Positions 46,689-57,901 of a DNA stretch of 64,000 nucleotides are shown one piece after another (position 1 is the first letter of the stretch; every line of letters begins with the position of its first letter). The position numbers and the translations under genes were made by a program. The stretch comes from Mucidula mucida (lineage: Eukaryota; Basidiomycota; Agaricomycetes; Agaricales; Physalacriaceae), in the NCBI GenBank assembly GCA_015501055.1, contig JADNYV010000020.1, forward strand, positions 334,109 through 398,108, given 5' to 3'. Below the pieces are notes generated by a model that was not told where the DNA came from, did not search any database, and was given only the letters and a program-made list of their open reading frames with translations.

Positions 46689-47681
46689 ATGTCCACAACC
46701 CCGCCAATGGTCGCTATATCCTTCGCGGGCACTGGGGTTGCAAACAACTTCCGGATCCTGAAAGTTCCCGGCGACGATGGCAAAACGCCACTTACTTTTA
46801 CACCACTACCGGACCTCGGGCAGGGCATCTCCACATCAGCACCGTTAAATCCTGCGAGTATAATTATGGAGAACACGTCTATGGAGTCGAAATGGCTGCA
46901 AGATACCTCCAGAGCTGTCATATGCCGCGGAAACGCCATGACGAACAGCGCTCAGTTCGTCATCAAGTTTGTTATGCGCGTTGAGGGTGGTCCTGGCACT
47001 CTGCAAGCTCTTGCTGCGCAACATCTGTGGGACGAAGCTATTTTCTATGCAAAGCATTTAAGAGAACTCCAGGGAAAAGTCGTTCCCCGCCATTACGGCA
47101 TCGTCACGGCGAAAACATCATGGGGCGGACGCATGGTCTGCGCCATCATGGAGTACTTTGACGGTTTGCCCTGGCACTGCATCGAAAGAAGCCGTTGGGA
47201 AACCTTGGAAAGCCAGTACGTGGGCGTTTGTTTCTGAGAATGATTATGATCATATTGACGCCGTCGATCAGAATGCTTGTAGCAGACGCGGTACAGACAT
47301 TACATACATTTGGCGTCGAGCACGGTCAATTGTGCTCCGGACAAGAGCACCATATCCTCTACGATTATGACACGAAGCGCGTCAACGTGGTCGATTTTTC
47401 TCGTGCCCGTATGCACCGTTGTTCCCGCCCCGACATCAAACTAGAGCCTCTTTTCAAGACGATACCTTACGGGACTCTCTGTGGAGAGCTCAGGCTTGTT
47501 GGAAATTTCCTTGACTTTTGGAACCCTAACCGCGCGAATGAAAGGCCAAGAGGTATGTGTTCGCTGTGTTCACACTTCTCGGCTACGCTCATCTGTTATT
47601 TTTTTCCAAGACGTTCCGAAGGATGGGGAGCAGAATGATCAAGTTGAATCGTTGGCAGTGAAGACAGTCGCGGTCATATGA
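46689..47681 (+). CDS. Kinase-like protein, copy D (probable pseudokinase)
   Basis: Start MSTTPPMVAISFAGTGVANN at 46689. Same architecture as B: FVIKFVMRVEGG, EAIFYAKHLRELQGKVVPRH, IMEYFDGLPW, intron, VEHGQLCSGQEHHILYDYDT, NVVDFSRARMH. The tail differs from B: after NERPRG an intron leads to a Gln/Glu-rich tail ending VKTVAVI at 47681. Catalytic Asp replaced by Gln and DFS in place of DFG. Its 3' flank continues into the duplicated segment carrying the NTPase gene. Confidence 0.75.
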
Positions 47682-50624
47682 GATCCTCTGAAGGTACTAG
47701 AGCACTGTGAATCGTAGATTCTGAACAAGCTGACTTTAACATGCGTAGTACCTGAAGTGCTCGGGCTTTGTGGTGGCGGCGTGTGCAGGTCTTTCATTAT
47801 TCTCTAAAACATTGAAAGTACGTCGATACTTGAGGCCATATATTACACCATTATTACACTGGCAGTGGTCCTTCACTTGAGCCTCATGAATGCATGATCG
47901 CTGGAGTCTTCGTTGCAAAAGTGCGGCGCGCCTATGGCCGAATCACCCCATTTGGCTTCTGTCACTGTCGCGCGCTCTCAACAAGTGCGAGCTCCTTATC
48001 TCCGACGACGATTTCCACTTACCTTAGAACTCTCTTGCAGAGCGTCGCTCTAGCGTATATTATTCACTGAAGCTGGCTGCCATTCTGACCTCTCTCCCTT
48101 TCATGATAAGATAGTTCATCACATGCATCACAGAGAGCGTTTTCTGAGGTCAACATGTGCTCGTTGCCATCATTGGATGCCAGTGTCAATGACTTTGATA
48201 ATGTGAAAACCCATACTTGATGTTCACCAGCAAATTTCGTCTGTCGTCAGAAGCCGAAAGTGGAACAAAATACGTCAAAGGTGATGCAGACAGAAGGAAG
48301 ACTGACTACCACCATGGACCACTAAACCTCGGTAAGCCCATGCTTATAATGGAATGTGTAGCCGACGAAGCTACTATAAATGTAGACAACCACCGATGAG
48401 CATCATATGTATGTGTTATTCCCAGCTCATTGCTCAGCATACGCGAGTCCAACATCTGTAGCTCCTGGAGCGTCCCTTTGGCTTGAGCCACAAGCCCTTT
48501 TACAAGTTCGTGGTCGACCAATGATACAATAAAGCACTAAGTCGAATCCATCCACCGCGACTTTTGCCATTCGCGCAACGATACGCAACATCGTCGCGAA
48601 ATCACGTGGATGCAAAGCAGCGAGAGAGGTTTGAAGGAAGCCAAATTTCTTATTAGCTATAAGCATGGCATTGACTTTGAGAGCTGCGACTTGGAGGTAT
48701 AGTGGACGTTCGTCGAGCCGCTCAACGCTGGTACTTAGCCGCAGTGTACCAGCGATAGGATCAGTGCCGAAAACAAGAGGGAGCTTCACGGTACGATTGA
48801 CCAGGGCTCGGTGCATGATGGCCTCCAGCAGCTTCCCAGCTACTGAGCGAGTGGCGTCGGTGTTGCAGGCGGCAGCCAACTGGTCTTGTAGCCTCTCCAG
48901 GTAATCGTTCGCGAGCTCAAACGTCAAGTGTGCGATATAGGTGGACAGATACTCGGCATTATACTCTGTCCGAACGATGGAAGCTTGTCCTGATGTCTGG
49001 TCAAACACCATGGCCGGCTGAAGGAGAAACACCCGATGCCGTTCGTCGAGGCAGAAATCAAAGATGTTGCCACGAAAGGCATTGTGTATATATTCCTCGA
49101 GGGACTTGCGCGACGGCGAAACCTGGTCACCAAAAAGAGTTCTTGCTACTGGCCCTCCAGTGTCAAGCCTCGCCTTGACGAGGTCATGGGGTAATCCGCG
49201 TAGTTGCCTTTGTTTCGACAATACAATAACAGCAAGGACGAATTTCAAAAGAGGGGGAAAACGAACGTCAAAGCAGCTATTTCCTTGTTCGTCCAAGCCG
49301 ACATGAACCACAGTTTCGCACCAAAGTGGTTGATGAAAAGACCCATCCGGGGCTCTTGTGAGTGGGAAATCCACACGATGCAGCGGGCCTGTTTTACTAA
49401 CATCGGTGGGATCCAGTTGTCCTTACCTGGTATGTCAATCACTACCCAGCTTTTTTGAATAGTTTTGCGTAACGCCAGAGTCGGGTGCAGAGTTTCCGTT
49501 GTGGCGACTTGAAGAAGAGAAGTAGTACGTGGACTGACGGGAAGCAATGTAGAAGACTGAGCGAGCAGGTAGAATAGAATATAGCACCTCCCAAACCTCT
49601 TGCCTACAAAGCATGAGCAGGAAAGCACAGAGAGCGCCTTCGACTTACCGATCCCGGACTGGCCGGTGACGAAAAAGTGAGTCCAATGACCATGACCGTC
49701 GCGTGTGCAAGAAATCGCGTGCTGCATGAAGAGGCGATACTCTTCCCTTATTATAAACGCTGCGCGGTCACCAAGACGGAGTGCTTCCGACTCCAGTTCA
49801 TCGATGGCCCGGAGGGCCGGGTGGGCTTGGAGGTTAATGTAGCGGATTTTTCTCGAATCACCTTGCCCAGCCTCGAGATCACCTATCGTCCGGAAACAAA
49901 GAGTCTATACACTGGAGCAGGGCGGGAGGCTCGGGACCCGACTCCAGGCCACCGACACTGACCTGTGGCCAGAGGGCGTTGAAGAGGGGTTCCAAATAGG
50001 CGTCCTCTGTGAATTGAGGGAGAAGGGATTCCATGCTGCGATAGTAGCTGAAGAGGTGTCAGGAAGTGTACAGCCACCCGATCAAACGCGCGCAGGGACG
50101 CAGAAGAAGACGCTTCATGAGAATGAGCAAGACGGGAGGTGATAGGCTAGGCACAGACAGCAATTGACAAAGTAGCGAAGAAGCGAGAGGAATAGGCGGC
50201 GAACGTCGTCGTCTGTAGCGCACCGTTTTAATTTGGCATCGCCAAAGGACTTTACATCTGACTGAGCCCACTCTACCATACCAACTAAGACAATTAAGGT
50301 AAATTCTCGCGCCTAATCGTGTCTTGAGTTGGAATGGAATAATACATTTCTTGCGTTTAGTGAACACTTTTGATATTAACTTCTTCGTTCTACATAATCC
50401 CATCTTGAAATCATCAAATCGTGGCGGAGGGAAGGAGGGTGGGGGAGAGCAGCAATGACGACAACAGACAGCGCGACGAGGGGATGTGTATAGTAAGTAG
50501 TCAGCTAATGTACGAAAGAATGATTACGACGGTGTGTGTGTGGGAGGAAATGTATAGTCCGGGTGCTGCGTCTATGCAGAAGGGCGCGCTCAATCAAGGG
50601 AGGAGGGGCACGATACTATACAAC
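47560..50624. repeat. Direct duplication, copy 1 (kinase-like 3' end plus NTPase gene)
   Basis: Closely matches 54790-57833, starting in the tail intron of the kinase-like gene and ending at ...GGGCACGATACTATA. Copy 1 then runs into truncated kinase-like copy E; copy 2 runs into the flank of the PP2A B gene. About 50-60 bp near 47880-47935 are missing from copy 2. Confidence 0.85.
48427..50403 (-). CDS. RHS/Crinkler-like P-loop NTPase, copy 1
   Basis: N-terminal region with ARLIGWLYT, then a helical segment (HPALRAIDELESEALRLGDR in copy 2), HWTHFFVTGQSGIGKS with Walker A GQSGIGKS, SWVVIDIPG and EPRMGLFINHFGAKLWFMSA. After an intron come GPVARTLFGDQVSP, HRVFLLQPAMV and a C-terminal region with LFELANDYLERL-like helices and AGKLLEAIMHRALV. 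An intron of 45 bp splits the Walker A motif after its third Gly. The layout follows the RHS/Crinkler class of ATPases common in mushrooms, which are often tied to mobile or effector gene families. The tail ends GLAYAEQ at 48427. The exact 5' end is unclear. Confidence 0.6.
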
Positions 50625-51019
50625 CACTCCTTGGAGATCCTCAAATGCTTCGCGTAGAATATGGTCTCGCGCCACAATTCCTGGGCGGCCAGCGCCTGCA
50701 ACGACACGCGGTTTTCATTTTCCATATGGGGGACGACCTTGAACAAGAACTGCATGTTCGTAGCCCCACTGTTAGCACGACAGATGACAGCTCTCGCAGG
50801 ATCCTGAGCCCATTTCGCTTCAAAGGACATACCCTCCATGATTTGGTTTGTAGGGTTGAGAGGGCGCGATGTGTAGAGGCCTTGCCCAAGGTCTGGCAAT
50901 GGCGTGAAGGTGAGCGGGTTCTTGGCATTATCAGTGACTGGCACTTGTTGAAATATGGCGACGCCTTCGGTGCCGTCGAAACAGACATGTGGCTCGAGCA
51001 AGTTGGGAGTCAAAGTCAT
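50594..51019 (-). pseudogene. Kinase-like copy E, cut off after the N-lobe
   Basis: Start MTLTPNLLEPHVCFDGTEGV at 51019, very close to copies A and C through FLFKVVPHMENENRVSLQAL and EAIFYAKHL-like sequence. Within the alpha-C to beta-4 region the frame shifts (LRISKEW in place of LKDLQGV). The homology then ends at about 50624, exactly where the direct duplication containing the NTPase gene ends. The whole C-lobe is missing. Its upstream region keeps the conserved promoter blocks of the divergent pairs, so it once belonged to such a pair. Confidence 0.8.
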
Positions 51020-51421
51020 TGTAGCATGTCAAGAGGCCATTGCCATAAAGGGTTTTAATGCGATCGAAGTCAGGTCCGTCGCCCGTCGTCCTCAGCCTCG
51101 TACTTTGTCTACTTCGCTGAGTCAAGTCCTTCTGCGCCACATAATCCTTCATCAGTGCATGTCTGTGTAGCAGTAAGTAATCTTAATTTTCTATGTGGCT
51201 TCAAGGAAGTTAGATGTCAAGGTTTAAATTCCCCTTTTGGAATCATAATTGATTATGGATAAACCCGGCTTCACGCTCATTTCAATCGCCACCACCATAT
51301 CGCACAGTCTCGCAGAAACAAAACAGTATTTTCGATAAACACACGACTTCGGAACAACTATTTCCACGATATACAGAACATCTCGAAGTTTAAGACAACG
51401 AGAATGTAATATGTATCCCAA

Positions 51422-53714
51422 TCAAGCCGTCGATTTCTTAGCCATCATCACACTTTCGTGTTCATCTTTGAGTTCTTCCAGCTCTCTATCCCAAAATCCG
51501 TCTGCAACGCTTATCACTGTTTCAGGAATGCGTTTCGCAACTCCACGGGTGACTTTGGAGCTGCGCCACTGAGGAACCTCCCTCACGATCGATTTTCCAT
51601 TTGAATCGACACACGCTTCTCGCATGCGCTTCACCAGCTTTCTCTGCAGATTGTCGTGCTTCGCAATCATCCACCATGCGACATCAATCGTCAACATGTC
51701 CCCTTTGTTGCCTTCAGATTTTGTCCATCTGTAGGTGGGCGATATAAATGCCGTGGTGGGATCATCTCGATCTCTGAGCATGAGAAACTCGTGCTGGACA
51801 CATGACGCCTGACCAGAATAGCAGCCAGTGGTGCCGAGCTGGGTCATAACCTGCACAAATGGCTGATCACTCGTGCGGAGCATCATGTTCGGGGGCGGCC
51901 AATTTATGGGGAAATGGTAGACCCTGGGACAGTCGGAGAACACAGAATTTATGGTGTCGTATGCAACGCTAGGCATGTGGAGAATGTTGCCCACAGTTCG
52001 TTCAGTGATAGTCTTTTCCGTTTTCATCTCCACAACGCCTCGCGTCTTTACAACAAGATTCTCATCTGCCGGCGAGCCTTCACTGGACATCATTTCGAGA
52101 TCCGATATAGCTCTCGCTGCAGGGAGTCCATTTTCCTCGATCTCAACACCTTCCCGGTGAGCAGCCCCAGCACGAAAAAAGCGCCGTTCTTGAGTGATAG
52201 ATGAACCGATGACAGCACAGATATGAGCGGTGACACTGCAATAGAGTGCAGTCGTGTCATCTTCGCGAGCCAATTGTGACATCATCAATGCCACGCCACT
52301 GCCGTCGAGGGCAAATTTGATATCCTCCTCTGGCAACTGCTTTTCTAAGAAGTCGAATTCCTCTTCGGCAACCTCAACAAGGACCCTGGATAATACACTG
52401 ACATCGTTGATCCCGAATTTCCCAAAATTTCGTCCTCATGTCCGACAGGCTTGAGCCTTCCGTGTCCGACTTTTCCTCAAGGTTCGGGCCCAAAAATCGC
52501 TTCATGTCCGACTTTGGCATGAGGGTTCCGCCCAAAATTTCCCGTCAGATGGACCCTTTTCAGATTTTTCCGGGCTGTCTACAACAAGTTTCGATCGCCT
52601 GAGCCACCCGAACCGCAAGGCCTCCCGCTGGAAGAGTTTCCGCTGAGCCAACATCTACATCCTGGGAGCGCTCAGTAGTGGCCGACACCATGTCCGACAC
52701 CCAGCTGACACCTGGATGAGGGTCTCTCACCCATCTCGCCCCATGTCCGTACACTGGATGAGGGTAGGCGGTGCGGAAAGAGCTCCATGTCCGACTTTTC
52801 CTCCAGGTTTTGGACAAATTTTGCATTCCATGTCCGACTTTGGGATCAACGATGTCACTGTATTATCCAGGGTCCTCCTCAACAACGAGGGAAAGGAACG
52901 AAGGAACGAAAAAGAGATCTGTAAAACGCAGCGCTTCCGGGACACTTGCTTCAACGGCTCGCGGATAACGAGATCCGGAACCACGGTATGACGCGTCATA
53001 ATCTGCAATGGCTGGGCGTTCAATGTCTGTGATGTCCTTGAAGCACGTTAAGTTCTTGCCGGGAGGAGGTTGTAATTTCTCGAATTGTAGCCTAGTCTCC
53101 TTATTCAGGTCCTCATTGCTTTTATTGGACAACGTGCTTGCGTTGAACCCCTTCATGTCGGAAGAAGCTCCACCGACCTTGCCAAGGACATTCCACAGTA
53201 GTGGCCGAACATCCTCGTCAGTGAGAATGAAGCTGGAATCACGCCCGAAACCGTATTGTGAAGTATCCCAGCCTTGATCGGCATCTGGCACCTCCAAATG
53301 AAAACTAAGTATTGGTACCCAATCAGCATATATGAAGATAGACGATCCCCATTGACACTGACCTTGCTTCATTCACTTCCGCATAATGTGCACTTGCGGT
53401 ACTATGGTACACGGTGGGTTCTATACTTGCCACCCTATCGCTCCCAGATGACGACGGATCCGAGGTTATAGACCTATCTAGACTTGTATCTAGAGAAGGT
53501 TCTTGCTGGGGTAAATCATCGGTTCGCGATGACGAGTCGCCGAGCTGACAATTTGCCTCAAAATACGAGGAGAGTGGTATATCAAGCTTACGAATTTTCC
53601 TTCGAAGTCCTGAAGACACGCCAAAACTGCATCCAGGGCCTCAATGTCAGCAGCGTCGTTCTCAATTCATCCCTCCACGTGATTCTCCGCGATGCCTGAC
53701 GACGATAACGACAT
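51422..53714 (-). pseudogene. Unknown gene with possible nuclease-like motif, interrupted by an element and a stop codon
   Basis: Reading from ATG 53714 (MSLSSSGIAENHVEG), an in-frame TGA at 53667-53669 interrupts the first exon. The frame then continues as DIEALDAVLACLQDFEGKF and, through two introns, into DADQGWDTSQYGFGRDSSFI and LLWNVLGKV. A 497-bp inverted-repeat element (52380-52876) splits the exon between SFLSLVVE and VAEEEFDF. The second half has RGVVEMKTEK, which could be the E-x-K half of a PD-(D/E)xK nuclease site, then YHFPINWPPPNMML, TIDVAWWMIAKHD and a charged C-terminus ending AKKSTA at 51422. Family not recognised. Two separate disruptions suggest a recent pseudogene. Confidence 0.6.
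52380..52876. mobile_element. 497-bp non-autonomous DNA transposon (MITE) inside an exon
   Basis: Terminal inverted repeats of about 34 bp begin AGGACCCTGGATAATACA on both ends (one mismatch inside). They are flanked by an 8-bp direct repeat CCTCAACA at 52372-52379 and 52877-52884. Removing the element and one flank copy joins the host reading frame without a gap, as expected of a target-site duplication. No transposase frame. The interior holds about six partial copies of ATGTCCGACTTT-like subrepeats. An 8-bp duplication is typical of hAT-type transposition, but the family is not assigned. Confidence 0.85.
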
Positions 53715-53937
53715 CAGCACGATCAGTTCAACTCTTGATGCACTGATTTCTCGAATCAGTCAAATCCGAACAACAACCAATCAGTGAGGGCGGCGGACGT
53801 AGGCGTCACGTCCGCCTCACGCTTCGTATCATTGGATCACGATTTACGAGTCTATTCAGGCACGCCGATCGTGTAATGTGCCGCAAATAGAAATCAGGCT
53901 TGCATTGAACCACCATCCTCAAATTCTTCCTTCAGCC

Positions 53938-54926
53938 ATGTCCACGACCCCGCCAATGGTTGCAATATCCTTTGCAGGCACTGGAATTGCAAACAACTTT
54001 CGGAAGCTGACAGTTCCCGGCGACGATGGCAAAACGCCACTTACCTTCACACCGCTACCGGACCTCGGTCAAGGCATCTATACCACAGCGCCGTTGAATC
54101 CTGCGAATAGAATCATGGAGAACATGTCTATGGAGTCGAAATGGCTGCAGGATACCTCTAGAGCTGTCATCTGCCGCGGAAACGCCATGACGAACAGCGC
54201 TCAGTTCGTCATCAAATTTGTTATGCGTGTCGAGGGTGGTCCCGGCACCCTGCAAGCTCTTGCTGCGCAAAATTTGTGGGACGAGGCTATCTTCTACGCA
54301 AAGCACTTGAGAGATCTCCAGGGAAAAGTCGTTCCTCGCCATTACGGCGTCGTCGCGGCGAACACATCATGGGGCGGACGAGTGTTTTGCGCCATCATGG
54401 AGTATTTTGACGGTTTGCCCTGGCACTGCATCCAAAGAAGACGTTGGGAAACCTTGGAAAGCCAGTACGTGGGCGTTTCTTGCTGATAACGATTATTATA
54501 TTGACGCCGTCGATCAGGATGCTTGTAGCAGACGCGGTACAGACATTGCACAACTCCGGCATCGAACACGGTCAATTGTGCTCCGGACAACAGCACCATA
54601 TACTCTACGATTATGACACGAAGCGCGTCAATGTGGTCGACTTCTCTAGTGCCTCTCTCCACGTCTGTTACCCACCCGAGGTCAAATTAGAACCTCTTTT
54701 CCACTCGATGCCTTGCGGGACTATCTGTGGAGAGCTTAGGCTTGTTGGAAATCTTCTTGACTTTTGGAATCCCAAACGCGCAAATGAAAGGCCAAGAGGT
54801 ATGTGTTCGCTGTGTTCACACTTCTCGGCTACGCTCATCTGTTTATTTTTTTAAGACGTTCCGAAGGATGGGGAGCAGAATGATCAAGTTGAATCGTTGG
54901 CAGTGAAGACAGTCGCGGTCATATGA
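53938..54926 (+). CDS. Kinase-like protein, copy F (mosaic of B-like and D-like sequence)
   Basis: Start MSTTPPMVAISFAGTGIANN at 53938; upstream sequence is unrelated to that of B and D, so homology begins close to the start codon. Up to NPKRANER it follows copy B almost exactly (NNFRKLTVPGDDG, IEHGQLCSGQQHHILYDYDT, NVVDFSSA). From the PRG codon and intron donor onward it follows copy D, including the tail intron and the tail ending VKTVAVI at 54926. The catalytic Asp is again Gln. It probably has a different promoter from the divergent pairs. Confidence 0.75.
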
Positions 54927-57833
54927 GATCCTCTGAAGGTACTAGAGCACTGTGAATCGTAGATTCTGAACAAGCTGACTTGACATGCTTAGTACCTGAA
55001 GTGCTCGGGCTTTTGTGGCGGCGTGTGCAGGTCATTGCGAATTCATCATTATTATCTAAAACATTGAAAGTATGTCGATACTTGAGGCCACATTTTACAC
55101 CATTATTACACGGGCAGTGGGCGCGCATAGGGCCGAATGACCGCATTTGGCTTCTGTCACTATCGGCTCTCAACAAACGCGAGCTCCTTATCTTCGACGA
55201 CGATTTCCAGTTACCTTAGAACTCTCTTGCAGAGCGGTGCTCTAGCGTATACTATTCACTGAAGCTAGCTGCCATTCTGACCTCTCTCCCTTTCATGCCG
55301 TCAGATGATAAAATAGTTCATCACAGAGCGTTTTCTGGGGTCAACATGTGCTCGTTGCCATCATTGGAAGCCAGTGTCGATGACTTTGATAATGTGAAAA
55401 CCCGTACTCGATGTTCACCTCAAGACCCAGCAAATTTTCGCTGTCGTCAGAAGCCGAACGTGGAACAAAGTATGTCTTATACGTCAAAGGAGATGCAGAC
55501 AGAAGGAAGACTAACTACCCCCATTGGAAAACCACTAAACCTCGGTAAACCCATGCTTATAATGGAAGGTGTAGCCGACGACGCTAGAGGTAGACAACCG
55601 CTGATGATCTGTACCATCTGTGTGTGCCACGCCCAGCTCTTTGCTCAGCGTACGTGAGTCCAACATCTGTAGCTCCTGGAGCGTCCCTTTGGCTTGAGCC
55701 ACAAGCCCTTTTACAAGTTCGTGGTCGACCAATGATACAATAAAGCACTAAGTCGAATCCATCCACCGCGACTTTTGCCATTCGCGCAACGATACGCAAC
55801 ATCGTCGCGAAATCACGTGGATGCAAAGCAGCGAGAGAGGTTTGAAGGAAGCCAAATTTCTTATTAGCTATAAGCATGGCATTGACTTTGAGAGCTGCGA
55901 CTTGGAGGTATAGTGGACGTTCGTCGAGCCGCTCAACGCTGGTACTTAGCCGCAGTGTACCAGCGATAGGATCAGTGCCGAAAACAAGAGGGAGCTTCAC
56001 GGTACGATTGACCAGGGCTCGGTGCATGATGGCCTCCAGCAGCTTCCCAGCTACTGAGCGAGTGGCGTCGGTGTTGCAGGCGGCAGCCAACTGGTCTTGT
56101 AGCCTCTCCAGGTAATCGTTCGCGAGCTCAAACGTCAAGTGTGCGATATAGGTGGACAGATACTCGGCATGATACTCTGTCCGAACGATGGAAGCTTGTC
56201 CTGATGTCTGGTCAATCACCACGGCCGGCTGAACGAGAAACACCCGATGAGGCTTGTCGAGGCAGAAATCATCAAAGACGTTGCCACGAAGGCACTGTGA
56301 ATACATTCCTCGAGGGACTCGCGCGACGGCGAAACCTGGTCATCAAAAAGAGTTCTTGCTACTGGCCCTCCAGTATCAAGCCTCGCCTTGACGAGGTCAT
56401 GGGGTAATCCGCGTAGTTGCCTTTGTTTCGATAATACAATAACAGCAAGGACGAATTTCAAAAGAGGGGGAAAACGAACGTCAAAGCAGCTATTTCCTTG
56501 TTCGTCCAAGCCGACATGAACCACAGTTTCGCGCCAAAGTGTTTGATAAAAAGGCTCATCCGGGGCTCTTGTGGCTCAGAGGCCCATACGATGCAACGCG
56601 CCTTTTGACTATCATTGGTGGGATCCAGTTGTCCTTACCTGGTATGTCAATCACTACCCAGCTTTTTTGAATAGTTTTGCGTAACGCCAGAGTCGGGTGC
56701 AGAGTTTCCGTTGTGGCGACTTGAAGAAGAGAAGTAGTACGTGGACTGACGGGAAGCAATGTAGAAGACTGAGCGAGCAGGTAGAATAGAATATAGCACC
56801 TCCCAAAGCTCTTGCCTACAAAGCATGAGCAGGAAAGCACAGAGAGCGCCTTCGACTTACCGATCCCGGACTGGCCGGTGACGAAAAAGTGAGTCCAATG
56901 ACCATGACCGTCGCGGAGGCAAGAAATCGCGTGCTGCATGAAGAGGCGATACTCTTCCCTTATGATAAACGCTGCGCGGTCACCAAGACGGAGTGCTTCC
57001 GACTCCAGTTCATCGATGGCCCGAAGGGCCGGGTGGGCTTGGAGGTTAATGTAACGAATTTCTCTCGAATCACCTTGCCCTTCCTCGAGATCACTCCCGA
57101 GCCACCCATCGTCCGGAGACAAAGAGTCTATACACTGGTGCAGGGCGGGAGGCTCGGGACCCGACACCGACACTGTCCTGCGGCCAAAGGGCATTGAGGA
57201 GGGGTTCCAAATACGTGTCCTCGGAAAATTGAGGGAGAAGGGATTCCATGCCTTGATAGTAGCTGAAGAGGTGTCAAAAGTGTACAGCCACCCGATCAAA
57301 CGCGCGAAGGGACGCAGAAGAAGACGCTTCATGAGAATGAGCAAGACGGGAGGTGATAGGCCAGGCACAGACAGCAATTGAACAAGGTAGCGAAGAAGCG
57401 AGAGGAATAGGCGGCGAACGTCGTCTTTAGCGCACCGTTTTAATTTGGCATCGCCAAAGGACTTTACATCTGCCTGAGCCCGCTCTACCATACCAACTAT
57501 AACAATCAAGGTAGATTCTCGCGCCTAATCGTGTCTTGAGTTGGAATGGAAATAATACATTTCTTGCATTTGGTGAACACTTTTGATATTAACTTCTTCA
57601 TTCTACATAATCCCATCTTGAAATCATCAAATCGTGGCGGAGGGCAGGAGGGTGGGGGAGAGCAGCAATGACGACAACAGACAGCGCGACGAGGGGATGT
57701 GTATAGTAAGTAGTCAGCTAATGTACGAAAGAATGATTACGACGGTGTGTGTGTGGGAGGAAATGTATAGTCCGGGTGCTGCGTCTATGCAGAAGGGCGC
57801 GCTCAGTCAAGGGAGGAGGGGCACGATACTATA
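54790..57833. repeat. Direct duplication, copy 2
   Basis: Second copy of the 47560-50624 segment, in the same orientation. It ends 68 bp before the stop codon side of the PP2A B subunit gene. Confidence 0.85.
55584..57509 (-). pseudogene. RHS/Crinkler-like P-loop NTPase, copy 2 (frameshifted)
   Basis: Same architecture as copy 1: helical N-terminal region (HPALRAIDELESEALRLGDR), HWTHFFVTGQSGIGKS, SWVVIDIPG, GPVARTLF and HRVFLVQPAVV. Compared with copy 1, one base is missing in the stretch after IPPM (about 56610), which shifts the frame into an early stop at 56556. The downstream half remains open in another frame to 55584. The longer N-terminal frame here (from 57509) is more complete than in copy 1. 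Whether the base is truly missing needs checking, as copy 1 reads through. Confidence 0.6.
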
Positions 57834-57901
57834 TGGATATCATGATCATGCAGCACTGTATAAGAACAAATTGTTCGTAGCGGCAATCTAACACGATACG
57901 T

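Larger units (their letters stand above)
44930..47780. repeat. Module 2: divergent pair of kinase-like genes C and D
   Basis: Second copy of the divergent-pair module (see 39709-42250). It is longer because about 300 bp including an inverted-repeat element sit in the intergenic region. Confidence 0.8.

Noticed and set aside
48665..48904. 79-codon plus-strand frame repeated identically at 55876-56115
   Set aside because: Antisense to the NTPase gene; identical only because the whole segment is duplicated.
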